Shown here: one piece after another, positions 44,136 through 53,262 of the stretch | Numbering within the stretch: position 1 is the first letter of the stretch | Layout of the letters: each line of letters starts with the position of its first letter | NCBI RefSeq assembly: GCF_001544755.2 | Contig: NZ_FCOF02000040.1 | Span: 1 to 61,711 of the forward strand | From: Caballeronia catudaia | GTDB lineage: Bacteria; Pseudomonadota; Gammaproteobacteria; Burkholderiales; Burkholderiaceae | Direction: 5' to 3' | Length of the DNA: 61,711 bases | Notes under the pieces: generated by a model | Database searches by the model: none | Seen by the model: only the letters and a program-made list of their open reading frames with translations | Told to the model about the DNA's origin: nothing | Made by a program: the position numbers and the translations under genes

Positions 44136-45407
44136 ATGCAAATACACAATGTAAAGGCGACCCGTCCGCTGCTCGCCGTAAGCTTCTTCGCGGCGGATGT
44201 GCAAGCGGGCGTCGGCCCGTTTCTCGGCATCTACCTGCAATCTCACGGCTGGACGACGGACCGCATCGGCACCGTGCTGACCATTGGGGGCATCGTCGGC
44301 ATGCTGGTTACGACGCCCGCGGGCGCGCTCGTCGATGCGACCTCGCGCCGGCGCACCGTCGTCGCGGCAGCGAGCGCGCTGTCGATCGTCTCGGCGATCA
44401 TCATCTGGCTGTTCCACGGCTTCTGGTCCGTCACGCTCTCGCAGATCGCCACGGCCATCGCGGGCGCGACGATGGGCCCGGCGCTCGCCGGTCTCACGCT
44501 CGGCATCGTCGGACGGCAGAATTTCGACCGCCAATACGGGCGCAATCAGGTGGCGAATCATGCGGGCAACATCGCGGCGGCGGCGCTCTCGGGCTGGCTC
44601 GGCGCGTGGCTCGGCATGCCATATATCTTCGCGTTGAGCGCGGCCTTCGGCGCGGGCTGCATCCTCACGGCGCTGTGGATTCCGCCAGGCTCGGTGCATC
44701 GGCATTACGCGCGCGGCATCGCGAAAGACGATGCCGACGACGCCTCCGATATCCGCGCCGACGCCCTGCGCGTGCTGTTGCGCAATCGTTCGCTGCTCGT
44801 GCTGTCGGCGGCGCTCGCGGCATTCAATCTCGGCAATTCGGCGATGCTGCCGCTCTACAGTCTCGCGGTTGCATCGACGCACGCCGCCGATCCGAGTCAC
44901 GTGACGGCCGCCAATATCGTCATTTCGCAGATCGTCATGCTGGTCGCGGCGGCCTATGCGAGCCGCGCGATCCGCCGCTTCGGTTTCTGGTGGATCATCC
45001 TCGCCACGCTAGCGACGTTGCCGTTGCGCGCCGTCACGGCGGCGTTCGTCCCGCCGGCGTGGGGCATCGTGCCGGTGCAGGTGTTCGACGGCATCGGCGC
45101 GGGATTTCAGAGCGTCGCGGTGCCCGCGCTCGTCGTGCATCTGCTGCACGGAAGCGGCCGCGTGAATCTGGGGCAGGGCGCGGTGCTGGGCGTCGAGGCG
45201 GCGGGCGCGTGCCTGAGCCCCATGCTCGGCGGCTGGATCGCGCATCGCTACGGCTTTCCGGCCGCGTTCGTGGCGCTCGGAAGCCTGTCGGTCGTGTCGC
45301 TCGCGATCTGGGTCGGTTATGGACAGCGCGTGCGGGAGGCGCTCGACACGCGGCGCGACGAGCTCGGCAAGCTGGCCGACGTGGGTTCCTCGACGTTATT
45401 GCCCTGA
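44136..45407 (+). CDS. MFS transporter
   Basis: A 423-residue inner membrane transporter with 12 predicted helices in two halves (VSFFAADVQAGVGPFLGIYL at the start; TTPAGALVDATSRRR is the loop 2-3 motif of the major facilitator superfamily; the C-terminal half begins near RNRSLLVLSAALAAF). Of the drug-efflux type by motif, substrate unknown. The ATG was chosen because it puts helix 1 close to the N-terminus. Confidence 0.85.
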   Translation: MQIHNVKATRPLLAVSFFAADVQAGVGPFLGIYLQSHGWTTDRIGTVLTIGGIVGMLVTTPAGALVDATSRRRTVVAAASALSIVSAIIIWLFHGFWSVTLSQIATAIAGATMGPALAGLTLGIVGRQNFDRQYGRNQVANHAGNIAAAALSGWLGAWLGMPYIFALSAAFGAGCILTALWIPPGSVHRHYARGIAKDDADDASDIRADALRVLLRNRSLLVLSAALAAFNLGNSAMLPLYSLAVASTHAADPSHVTAANIVISQIVMLVAAAYASRAIRRFGFWWIILATLATLPLRAVTAAFVPPAWGIVPVQVFDGIGAGFQSVAVPALVVHLLHGSGRVNLGQGAVLGVEAAGACLSPMLGGWIAHRYGFPAAFVALGSLSVVSLAIWVGYGQRVREALDTRRDELGKLADVGSSTLLP

Positions 45408-45467
45408 CTGCGATGGCGGCACGCGGAATGCGGGCTTCACAGTGCCCGACACATACCGGAGAAGAGG

Positions 45468-45626
45468 ATGATTCCCGACGCCTGCCAGCGCATGCAAAGA
45501 CCGATCCCCGACGTCGACCCCGATCCGGCGCCGCCGCCCGATGGCGATCCCGATTCCGTTCCGCCGGACGGCACGCCGCGTCCTATCGGCGATCCGCCCG
45601 ACCGCGCGCCTCCAGAGTACGTCTGA
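45468..45626 (+). CDS. 52-residue Pro/Asp-rich peptide
   Basis: A short frame (MIPDACQRMQRPIPDVDPDP, then PPPDGDPDSVPPDG and ending PPEYV) with GGAG about seven bases upstream. Pro plus Asp make up about half of it, and PxDG/GDPP units recur. Similar tiny Pro/Asp-rich proteins are common in Burkholderia relatives. Not secreted by sequence. Function unknown. Confidence 0.5.
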   Translation: MIPDACQRMQRPIPDVDPDPAPPPDGDPDSVPPDGTPRPIGDPPDRAPPEYV

Positions 45627-45637
45627 GCATCGCGCAT

Positions 45638-45856
45638 TCACTGCGGCGAGTCGCCGGGGGGCAGCGCGTCGGCCTTCGCGTTCGCGTGGGTCTTCGCGGC
45701 TTCCATCGCCATGTCGAAGCTCTCGACCGGGCGGTCGCGCATTTCGGTGAAGCCGTCGGCGTCGATCGTATAGGCCCAGGTGCATCGACCGGTCGGATCG
45801 TGATCGATGGTGATCTCGACGTTGTGCCCGTTGCGAACGTAAGTCTCGGTTGCCAT
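45638..45856 (-). CDS. Small protein of unknown function
   Basis: A 72-residue protein (MATETYVRNGHNVEITIDHD) with a beta-strand-rich first half and a helix near EAAKTHANAKAD. GAGAGG precedes the ATG. Last of three small minus-strand genes; 20 bp after the holin-like gene. Not recognised. Confidence 0.6.
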   Translation of the reverse strand: MATETYVRNGHNVEITIDHDPTGRCTWAYTIDADGFTEMRDRPVESFDMAMEAAKTHANAKADALPPGDSPQ

Positions 45857-45876
45857 GATGTGCCTCTCGGTGTGGT

Positions 45877-46155
45877 TCACGACATGCCCGCGCCGCGCAG
45901 GCGCTTGACGGCGAGAATTGCTGCGGCGGGCACGTGCACGGCGCCGAAGCCCAGCACGAACACGAGCCATGCGGGTATCGGCAAGTCGAGCGTGGATGCA
46001 CCCATTGCGCCGAACGCGAGCGCCACCACGATCAGCACGAAGTGCGCGGTGCGGCGCTTGCCCGTGCCGCGCGTGAAGCTGGGAATTTCGTAGTGCGCGT
46101 AGCAGACGATCGCGCCCATCAGCGCCGCCGCGACGATGGCCTGCCACGGAATCAC
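45877..46155 (-). CDS. Small three-helix membrane protein, holin-like
   Basis: A 92-residue protein with three hydrophobic helices (AIVAAALMGAIVCYAH, FVLIVVALAFGAMGA, AWLVFVLGFGAVHVPAAAILA) and a basic tail, the layout of small holins. GTG start overlaps the stop of the upstream gene (GTGA), indicating coupling. No lysozyme or phage gene is nearby, so phage origin is not supported. Confidence 0.55.
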   Translation of the reverse strand: MIPWQAIVAAALMGAIVCYAHYEIPSFTRGTGKRRTAHFVLIVVALAFGAMGASTLDLPIPAWLVFVLGFGAVHVPAAAILAVKRLRGAGMS

Positions 46156-46358
46156 GGTTTGTTCGATCCGGGCGGCACGGGGTTCTTTTCCTGCGACGAC
46201 GGCAACGCGTTTTCCGATGCCTCGTGGCCGCGCCTGGTGCGCGCGTCGAGTTCGGCTTGCTTCGTGTCCTGCGAGGGCGGCGGCGCGGATTCGTCGCGGC
46301 CCACGGGTTCGTCCATGTCGTCGGCGGTGGCGTGCGGCACGGGCTTGTCCTGCTGCAT
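46152..46358 (-). CDS. Small hydrophilic protein of unknown function
   Basis: A 68-residue, strongly acidic/polar, probably disordered protein (MQQDKPVPHATADDMDEPVG) with Lys/Arg in the second half. GGAGG precedes the ATG. It is the first gene of the three-gene set and is coupled to the holin-like gene. Not recognised. Confidence 0.55.
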   Translation of the reverse strand: MQQDKPVPHATADDMDEPVGRDESAPPPSQDTKQAELDARTRRGHEASENALPSSQEKNPVPPGSNKP

Positions 46359-46515
46359 GATGGCCTCCGGAAATGCGTGAAGCGGCGCGCGAGACGCACG
46401 CCTGCATGTCGTGCGGAGCAAGCGCCGGTCCCGGTCGACGCCTGATGCGCGCAGCGCCGTCAGCCCGCGCGAGGCATCCGCCGCGACCCGGCCGCAAGCG
46501 CGGCGAACGCGAGCA

Positions 46516-46653
46516 CTACTCGGCATATCGCAGATCGGCGCGAATGAAACCGGCTTTCACGACGCGCTGCAACGCGCCGACGTCGCGCTTTATCGTGCGA
46601 AGGTGGCGGGGGCGCAACAAGCTCACTGCGTCAGTGATGAACCGAGTGACTGA
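46516..46653 (+). pseudogene. Relic of a GGDEF (diguanylate cyclase) gene, 3' end
   Basis: A stretch reading ISQIGANETGFHDALQRADV then ALYRAKVAGAQQ matches the C-terminal end of GGDEF domains (consensus near LLxRADxALYxAKxxGxN). No GGDEF motif or start is upstream, and the frame runs into the 3' end of metE. A deletion remnant that lies between the small minus-strand genes and metE. Confidence 0.55.
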
Positions 46654-48932
46654 CGCAGCGTGCGCGCCGCCGCGACCATGTTGCGCAGCGCGGGAATCAC
46701 TTCATCCCATTGACGCGTCTTGAGCCCGCAGTCGGGATTGACCCACAGGCGTTGGCCGGGAATGCGCTCCGCCGCTTTCGTCATCAGATCGACGATATGC
46801 GCTTCGCTCGGGATATTGGGCGAGTGGATGTCGTACACGCCCGGCCCGATCTGATTCGGATAGCGGAAGTCGTCGAAGGCGTCGAGCAGCTCCATGTCCG
46901 AGCGCGATGTCTCGATCGTGATGACGTCGGCATCCATGTCCGCGATCGACGCGATGATGTCGTTGAACTCCGAATAGCACATGTGCGTGTGAATCTGCGT
47001 TTCGTCGCGCACGCCGTTCGCCGCGATACGGAACGCTTCCACCGCCCAGCGCAGATACGCGCTCCATTGCGAGCGGCGCAACGGCAGGCCTTCGCGCAAG
47101 GCGGCTTCATCGATTTGAATGACGCGCACGCCGGCCTTTTCCAGATCGAGCACTTCCTCGCGGATCGCGAGCGCGAGTTGCTGGCACGACACCGAGCGCG
47201 GTTGATCGTCGCGCACGAACGACCAGTTCAGGATCGTGACGGGGCCGGTGAGCATGCCCTTCATCGGCTTCTTCGTTTGCGATTGCGCGTAGCGAATCCA
47301 TTCGACGGTCATCGCCTTCGGACGGCTGATATCGCCGAAGAGAATCGGCGGCTTCACGCAGCGCGAGCCGTACGACTGCACCCAGCCGAACTCGCTGAAC
47401 GCATAGCCTTCGAGCTGTTCGCCGAAGTATTCGACCATGTCGTTGCGTTCGGCTTCGCCGTGCACGAGCACATCGAGGCCGAGCGCTTCCTGCTCTTTCA
47501 CGGCGCGCGTGATTTCGCCTTGCATCGCGGTCCTGTAGCTCGCGGCATCGAGTTCGCCCTTTCTGAACTGGCTGCGCGCATGACGGATCTCGCTGGTTTG
47601 CGGGAACGAGCCGATGGTCGTCGTCGGATACGCGGGCAGGTCGAGCATCGCGGCCTGCTTCGTGGCGCGTTGCGGATAGGCGCTCGCGCGTTCGCCGAGC
47701 GCGGCGTCGATCTTCGCGAGCGCCGCCTTCACCGCCGGATCATGCACACGCGATGGCGTGCGGCGGCTTTCGATCGCCGCTGCGTTGTGCGCGAGCGCAT
47801 CGGCCACCGATGCGCGGCCTTCGTTCAACGCGCGCGCGAGCACATGCAGTTCATCGAGCTTTTGCAGCGCGAAGGCGAGCCACGATTGGATATCGGCGTC
47901 GAGCTTCGTCTCGCTCGACAGATCGACGGGCGCATGCAGCAGCGAGCACGACGGCGCGATCCACAAGCGGTTGCCGAGCGACGCGCGCAGCGGTTCGAGC
48001 CAGTCGAGCGCTGCGTTCAGATCCGTCTTCCAGACATTGCGGCCGTTGATCGCGCCGACGGACAGCACCGATGCATCCGGCAGCAACGAAGCCGCCGCGG
48101 CCACTTCGTCGCGCGCGTTGATCGCATCGATATGCAGGCCATCCACCGGCAGCTTGCACACGAGTTCGAGGTTCTCCTGCAACGGGCCGAAGTAAGTCGC
48201 GAGCAAGAGGCGCACGCGGCGCGCCGAAAGCGCATCGTAGGCGGTGACGAAGGCGTCGCGCCACGGCGCATCGAGTTCGGTGACGAGCGCGGGTTCATCG
48301 ATCTGCACCCACTCCACGCCGAGCGCGGCGAAATGATCGAGCAGCGCGGCGTAGACGGGCAAGAGGCGCGGCAGCAGCGCGAGCTTGTCGGAATCGTCCT
48401 TCGCCTTGCCGAGCCACAGATACGTCACCGGTCCGATGATGACGGGCTTCGCGTTCACACCGAGCGCGCGAGCTTCGCCGAGTTGCCCGACGAGACGCGA
48501 CGTATCGAGGCTGAACTGCGTCGCCGCATCGAACTCGGGGACGATGTAGTGGTAGTTGGTGTCGAACCACTTCGTCATTTCGCCTGCCGCCACGCCGCCG
48601 CAGCACGCGGCGTGCGCTTCGGCGTCTTGCGCCGAACGTCCGCGCGCGACGCGGAAGGCGTTGTCGAGCGCATCGCCATGAAAGCCGCGCACGCGCCCGG
48701 GCAGATTGCCGAGCGTGAAGCTCATGTCGAGCACCTGATCGTAGAACGCGAAGTCTCCGACGGGCACGAGATCGAGGCGCGCCTGATCCTTCCAGTGCCG
48801 CGCGCGCAACTGCGCGCCGACGTCCTTCAGTTCATCGCGTGAAGACTGGTTTTTCCAGTAGCTTTCGAGGGCGAACTTCAGTTCGCGTTGCGCGCCGATG
48901 CGCGGAAAACCCAGGTTGTGTGTCGTGACCAT
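46623..48932 (-). CDS. metE: Cobalamin-independent methionine synthase
   Basis: A 769-residue enzyme that transfers a methyl group from 5-methyltetrahydropteroyltriglutamate to homocysteine, the last step of methionine synthesis. Both halves of the duplicated barrel are full length. The C-terminal zinc site is visible as THMCYSEF (His and Cys), and NPDCGLKTR (final Cys). The start MVTTHNLGFPRIGAQRELKF matches family members. Divergent from metR with ~110 bp between, the usual arrangement for MetR control. Confidence 0.97.
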   Translation of the reverse strand: MVTTHNLGFPRIGAQRELKFALESYWKNQSSRDELKDVGAQLRARHWKDQARLDLVPVGDFAFYDQVLDMSFTLGNLPGRVRGFHGDALDNAFRVARGRSAQDAEAHAACCGGVAAGEMTKWFDTNYHYIVPEFDAATQFSLDTSRLVGQLGEARALGVNAKPVIIGPVTYLWLGKAKDDSDKLALLPRLLPVYAALLDHFAALGVEWVQIDEPALVTELDAPWRDAFVTAYDALSARRVRLLLATYFGPLQENLELVCKLPVDGLHIDAINARDEVAAAASLLPDASVLSVGAINGRNVWKTDLNAALDWLEPLRASLGNRLWIAPSCSLLHAPVDLSSETKLDADIQSWLAFALQKLDELHVLARALNEGRASVADALAHNAAAIESRRTPSRVHDPAVKAALAKIDAALGERASAYPQRATKQAAMLDLPAYPTTTIGSFPQTSEIRHARSQFRKGELDAASYRTAMQGEITRAVKEQEALGLDVLVHGEAERNDMVEYFGEQLEGYAFSEFGWVQSYGSRCVKPPILFGDISRPKAMTVEWIRYAQSQTKKPMKGMLTGPVTILNWSFVRDDQPRSVSCQQLALAIREEVLDLEKAGVRVIQIDEAALREGLPLRRSQWSAYLRWAVEAFRIAANGVRDETQIHTHMCYSEFNDIIASIADMDADVITIETSRSDMELLDAFDDFRYPNQIGPGVYDIHSPNIPSEAHIVDLMTKAAERIPGQRLWVNPDCGLKTRQWDEVIPALRNMVAAARTLRQSLGSSLTQ

Positions 48933-48988
48933 CGTGTGCCGTCTCTGTCGAAGTTGGAGATATGAACGCGATGATAGAATTTTCGATG

Positions 48989-49036
48989 CATGAATAAAAA
49001 TGGTTTGATTTCATGCTTCGATCAATTTTATTCATG
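48989..49036. promoter_or_regulatory. Inverted repeats in the metE-metR gap (MetR operator candidates)
   Basis: A perfect 11-bp inverted repeat, CATGAATAAAA at 48989-48999 and TTTTATTCATG at 49026-49036, encloses a shorter one, GCATGAA (48988-48994) and TTCATGC (49010-49016). MetR sites have the form TGAA-N5-TTCA; here the halves are present but further apart, so the match to the classical spacing is partial. Confidence 0.5.
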
Positions 49037-49045
49037 GAGATTCCG

Positions 49046-49954
49046 ATGCTGGAACGCGCGCATCTGATGGTGGTGCGGGAAGTGGAACGGCAAGGCTCGC
49101 TGACCGCCGCCGCCGAGGTGCTGAATCTCACGCAGTCCGCATTGAGCCATACCGTCAAGAAGCTGGAGCAGCAACTGGGCACGCCGGTCTGGACGCGCGA
49201 AGGGCGCAGCATGCGGCTCACGCAGGCAGGTATGTATCTGCTCGGCCTCGCGAACCGGCTGCTGCCGCAGTTCGAACTGGCCGAAGCGCGCATGAAGCAG
49301 TACGCGCAAGGCGAACGCGGCACCTTGCGTATCGGCATGGAGTGTCATCCGTGCTATCAGTGGCTGCTCAAGGTCGTGTCGCCGTATCTCGCGCGCTGGC
49401 CCGATGTCGATGTCGACGTGAAGCAGCGCTTTCAGTTCGGCGGCATCGGGGCGCTGTTCGGCCATGATATCGACGTGCTCGTGACGCCCGATCCGCTCAA
49501 GAAGCCGGGCTTGCGCTTCACGCCGGTGTTCGACTACGAACAAGTGCTCGTCGTGCCGGAAGCGCATGCGCTCGCGAATGCGGCGCACGTCACGCCGGAG
49601 CAGGTCGCGCAGGAAGTGCTCATCACGTATCCGGTCGAAACGGATCGCCTCGACATCTACACGAAGTTCCTCACGCCCGCGAACGTCGTGCCGAGACGCC
49701 ACAAGGTGATCGAGACGACGGACATCATGATGCAGATGGTGGCGAGCGGGCGCGGCGTCGCGGCGCTGCCGCGCTGGCTTGCCGAGGACTACGCGGACCG
49801 CATGCCGCTCGACGTGCTCAAGCTCGGCAAGAAGGGCATCGCGAAGCAGATCTTTTTAGGCACGCGCGAGGCGGATGCGGCGATCGACTATCTCGCGGCG
49901 TTCATCACGCTGGCGAAGAAAGCCGATGCCACGAAGGCGCGCATGTCCCGCTAA
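49046..49954 (+). CDS. metR: LysR family regulator MetR
   Basis: A 302-residue LysR protein: N-terminal helix-turn-helix (MLERAHLMVVREVERQGSLT AAAEVLNLTQSALSHTVKKLEQQ) and a co-inducer domain. Motifs such as CHPCYQWLLKVVSPYL and ETDRLDIYTKFLTPANVVPR match MetR, which responds to homocysteine and activates metE. The ATG chosen is preceded by GGAG; an ATG four codons earlier overlaps that site. Positioned divergently from metE. Ends 3 bp from the convergent kinase gene. Confidence 0.93.
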   Translation: MLERAHLMVVREVERQGSLTAAAEVLNLTQSALSHTVKKLEQQLGTPVWTREGRSMRLTQAGMYLLGLANRLLPQFELAEARMKQYAQGERGTLRIGMECHPCYQWLLKVVSPYLARWPDVDVDVKQRFQFGGIGALFGHDIDVLVTPDPLKKPGLRFTPVFDYEQVLVVPEAHALANAAHVTPEQVAQEVLITYPVETDRLDIYTKFLTPANVVPRRHKVIETTDIMMQMVASGRGVAALPRWLAEDYADRMPLDVLKLGKKGIAKQIFLGTREADAAIDYLAAFITLAKKADATKARMSR

Positions 49955-49957
49955 CGG

Positions 49958-52087
49958 CTAACGTCGCGCGTCGAGCGCATGGCGGATCGTGCGCGCGAGG
50001 TCGTCGAACGTGAACGGCTTCTTCAGCAGCACGACGCCTTCATTGAGCCGCCCTTCGTGAAAGATGATGTCGCGCGTATAGCCCGATGCAAAGACCACGG
50101 TCGCGTTGTACGGCGGCGCGCTCGCGATCTTCGCCAGATCGTTCGCGCGGATGGTGCCGGGCATCACGACATCGCTGAACAGCAGATCGATGTCGCGGTT
50201 CGTCTGCAATACCGCGAGCGCCGAATCCGCGTCCTGCGCGGACAGCACCTTGTAGCCGAGCTGCGCGAGCATGTCGATGGTGGAGAGGCGCACGTCGGCG
50301 TCGTCCTCGACCACGAGCACGACTTCGCCGCCACGCGACGCCCGCGGCCGCGCGCCGTCCGCGCTCGCCGCTTCTGCTTGCCAGCAGCGCGGAAAATACA
50401 GCGCGACGGTCGTGCCTTTGCCGACTTGCGTCTGCACGTCGACGCAGCCCGAGCTTTGCGACACGAAGCCGAACACCATGCTCAGGCCGAGTCCCGTGCC
50501 CTGGCCTTCGGCTTTCGTCGAATAGAACGGCTCGAACATGCGGGCCTTCACGCTGTCCGGCATTCCCGCGCCGTCATCGGTCACGGCGAGGCGCACGTAA
50601 TCGCCCGCGGGCAACGCGAGGCCGGTCGCGTGCCCATCGTCGTTGGACACATTCGCGACTTCGAGCCAGATGTTGCCGCCTTCGTGAATCGCATCGCGCG
50701 AATTGATGACGAGATTGAGCAGCGCGTTTTCCAGTTGATGGCGATCGACGAAGAGGTTCCACGCCTCGCCCGATACCGAGGTCGTGAGCTTGATCGATTC
50801 CGGCAGGGCGCGCTGCAGGAACTCGCAGATATCCGCGACGAGCTTCGCCGGATTGACGACGGCCGGATTGAGCGGCTGACGCCGCGCGAACGCGAGCATC
50901 TGCGACGCGAGCTTGCCGCCGCGCGCGACGGCTTCACTCATGACGTGCAGCCTGCGCGTGAGATCCGGCTTGTCGCGCGTGGCGAGGCCGATGAGTTGCA
51001 GGTTCGCGGAAATGATCTGCAACACGTTGTTGAAGTCGTGCGCGACGCCGCCCGTGAGATTGCCGATGGCTTCGAGCTTCTGCACCTGACGCAGCCGCTC
51101 CTCGGCTTCGACGCGCGCCGTGACCGCTTCGGCGACGCGCTCCTCGAGCGTCTGCGTGAGCTTGAGCAGCTTATCCTCGGCGATCTTGCGCTCGTGTATG
51201 TCGACCAGCACGCCGGGCAGGCGAACCGGCTTGTTCAGGCCGTCGAATTCGCAGCGTCCGCTCGACAGCGCCCAGCGATAGTGGCCTTCCGGCGCGCGCA
51301 CGCGAAATTCGATTTCGTGGCGTCCGTCAACGTCGTCGAGCGCGCGGTTCATCGATGCCCGCACGCGTTCGGCATCTTCCGGATGGAGACTGTCCGCGAG
51401 CGTTTCGAAGAGCCAGGACTCGTCGGTTCGGCCTTGCAACCCGAGCGCCTTTACGAATCGTTCGTCGCCGCTGATGCGCCCGCTCGCCGGGTCCCACACC
51501 CAGGTGCCGAGCACGATGCCCGAACTGAGCGCGAGGTTCAGGCGCTCGTTCGCCTCGCGAAACGCGCGCTCGGCCGTATCGCGATGGCGTTCGGCGAGCA
51601 CCTTGCCGGTGGTTTCGAGCACGATGGCGATCACGCCGGCCGGGTGCCCGTCGTCTTCGGCGACGGGGCTGTAATGCAGGTCCATCCACACGTCTTCGGG
51701 CTGGCCGTTGCGATGCAGCGTGAGGCGCTTGTCGGCGTAGGAGAGCGTCGCACCCGACACGCACGTGTCGACGACATTGCGATTGAAGGCCGCGATCTCC
51801 GGCCATCCTTCCTCGACGGGCTTGCCGAGCAGAAACGGATGACGCCCGCCGGCGAAGCCCGCATAGGCGTCGTTGTAGATCATCGTGCCGGGCCGGCCCC
51901 AAAGCATCACGAGCGGCACGGGTGAAGCAAGCATGAGCTGAACGGCGGCCCGCAGGCTCCTGGACCATCGGTCGATCGGTCCCATTGCCGTCTCCGACCA
52001 GTCGAAGCGGGCGATGCGCGAGGCCATTTCGCCGCGCCAGCCTTCGCAATGGAAGGATTCGTCCAGCCAGACCGTTTCGGGTTTCAT
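49958..52087 (-). CDS. PAS-PAS hybrid sensor histidine kinase with receiver
   Basis: A 709-residue protein: two PAS-type sensor regions (about 30-165 and 185-305), a HisKA domain (phospho-His in GGVAHDFNNVLQI near 350), HATPase (N box NLVINSRDAI, G boxes DDGAGMPDS and GQGTGLGLSMV) and a C-terminal receiver (VVLVVEDDADVRLSTIDML, phospho-Asp in LLFSDVVMPG, LKKPF). Similar soluble proteins that begin 'DWxxTxMGPIxxWSxSLR' are widespread in Burkholderia and rhizobia. No membrane helix is seen and no cognate regulator is adjacent. Convergent with metR. Confidence 0.93.
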   Translation of the reverse strand: MKPETVWLDESFHCEGWRGEMASRIARFDWSETAMGPIDRWSRSLRAAVQLMLASPVPLVMLWGRPGTMIYNDAYAGFAGGRHPFLLGKPVEEGWPEIAAFNRNVVDTCVSGATLSYADKRLTLHRNGQPEDVWMDLHYSPVAEDDGHPAGVIAIVLETTGKVLAERHRDTAERAFREANERLNLALSSGIVLGTWVWDPASGRISGDERFVKALGLQGRTDESWLFETLADSLHPEDAERVRASMNRALDDVDGRHEIEFRVRAPEGHYRWALSSGRCEFDGLNKPVRLPGVLVDIHERKIAEDKLLKLTQTLEERVAEAVTARVEAEERLRQVQKLEAIGNLTGGVAHDFNNVLQIISANLQLIGLATRDKPDLTRRLHVMSEAVARGGKLASQMLAFARRQPLNPAVVNPAKLVADICEFLQRALPESIKLTTSVSGEAWNLFVDRHQLENALLNLVINSRDAIHEGGNIWLEVANVSNDDGHATGLALPAGDYVRLAVTDDGAGMPDSVKARMFEPFYSTKAEGQGTGLGLSMVFGFVSQSSGCVDVQTQVGKGTTVALYFPRCWQAEAASADGARPRASRGGEVVLVVEDDADVRLSTIDMLAQLGYKVLSAQDADSALAVLQTNRDIDLLFSDVVMPGTIRANDLAKIASAPPYNATVVFASGYTRDIIFHEGRLNEGVVLLKKPFTFDDLARTIRHALDARR

Positions 52088-52252
52088 AACGATGAAGTGT
52101 GATTGATTGCGCCGCGTAAGATGGTTTCAGCAATCGACGCACAGGCTGGCGCCATATCTTTGGACTGAAGGCTACATCTTAGTTCAAGCAAGACCCGGAA
52201 CTCTATACGCGACGCGGCTTCGGCGGTGCTGAAAGGACGCAAGGCTTGCCAT

Positions 52253-52267
52253 ACGCACGCAGTGCGT
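52253..52267. repeat. Small palindrome upstream of the DUF4142 gene
   Basis: ACGCAC and GTGCGT flank a 3-bp centre about 47 bp before the DUF4142 start. A possible operator; no other evidence. Confidence 0.3.
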
Positions 52268-52313
52268 CATCACGTGAAAATAGAGGCGGCTTGCCTTTGA
52301 ACGGAGAACGCGG

Positions 52314-52847
52314 ATGAAAAACGCATGCATCGTTGCGGTGCTGTTGTTCCTTGCATTGACGCGTCTTGCGCAAGCACAGGAGCGCCTCAGCGATGAACAA
52401 ATGTTGGGCGTCGTCTTCGTCGCCAATCAGGCGGAAATGGCGGCCGGCAATCTCGCGTTGCGCAAGACGCGCTCATATAGCCTGCAGGTCTTCGCGCGAC
52501 GCATCGTGTCGGAGCATGCGCAGGTCAATCAGGAGATCGCGACACTGACGCAAAGAGTCGGGACGCAGCCGCAGCGCAGCGCGACGAGCGACGCGCTGAC
52601 GAAGCAAAGCGCCGCCGACCTCGCCGATCTCGACGACGCGAGCACGTATGACTTCGACGAAGCGTATCTCGACCGCGAGGTGCTCTTCCTGCAAAAGCTC
52701 GTCATTACGGTCGATGGCTATATCCGCACCGCGCGCAACGCGGACGTGCGGACCTTGCTGATCCGCTCGCGCCCGTCCTTCATTTTTCATCTGGATCAGG
52801 CGCACCGGCTGCAACTGACGATAGGCAGTCCGGGCCTCAGGCGCTGA
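52314..52847 (+). CDS. Periplasmic DUF4142 protein
   Basis: A 177-residue protein with a signal peptide (MKNACIVAVLLFLALTRLAQ AQ) and the DUF4142 core (EMAAGNLALRKTRSYSLQVF then ARRIVSEHAQVNQEI), a four-helix ferritin-like fold in the periplasm. Biochemical role unknown; some are stress- or biofilm-linked. GGAG precedes the ATG. Followed 43 bp later by the DUF1801 gene. Confidence 0.88.
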   Translation: MKNACIVAVLLFLALTRLAQAQERLSDEQMLGVVFVANQAEMAAGNLALRKTRSYSLQVFARRIVSEHAQVNQEIATLTQRVGTQPQRSATSDALTKQSAADLADLDDASTYDFDEAYLDREVLFLQKLVITVDGYIRTARNADVRTLLIRSRPSFIFHLDQAHRLQLTIGSPGLRR

Positions 52848-52890
52848 TGCCGCTGCGATATGATCGTCGTCGCTTATCTACGGAGATCAT

Positions 52891-53259
52891 ATGGACGCAT
52901 CGCAACGCATCGACGAGTTGATTGCAGGCATCACCGACTGGCGCGGCGAGACCTTCGCCCAGGTGCGCAAGATCATCCTCGCGGCGGATGACGGGATCGT
53001 CGAGGAGTGGAAGTACATGGGCAGCCCGGTGTGGTATCGCGACGGCATGATCGCCGTGGCCAACGCACACAAGGGAAAGGTGAAGCTCACCTTCGCTCAC
53101 GGCGCGCGTCTTGCCGATCCCGCAAAGCTCTTCAATGCAGGCCTCGAAGGCAACGCGCGGCGCGCGATCGATTTCTTCGAAGGCGACAAGATCGATGCGC
53201 GGGCACTGAAGAATCTCGTGCGCGCGGCCATCGAGTTCAATCGGTCCAAGTCGAAGTAG
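52891..53259 (+). CDS. DUF1801 domain protein
   Basis: A 122-residue soluble protein of the DUF1801/YdhG-like group, with EEWKYMGSPVWYRDGMIAVA NAHKGKVKLTF and GARLADPAKLF typical of the core. Members bind small molecules or iron-related factors, function uncertain. ATG preceded by GGAG. A perfect 16-bp hairpin follows the stop. Confidence 0.85.
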   Translation: MDASQRIDELIAGITDWRGETFAQVRKIILAADDGIVEEWKYMGSPVWYRDGMIAVANAHKGKVKLTFAHGARLADPAKLFNAGLEGNARRAIDFFEGDKIDARALKNLVRAAIEFNRSKSK

Positions 53260-53262
53260 ACC

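Noticed and set aside
45877..46358. A prophage remnant based on the holin-like gene
   Set aside because: No lysozyme, integrase, capsid or attachment site was seen nearby.
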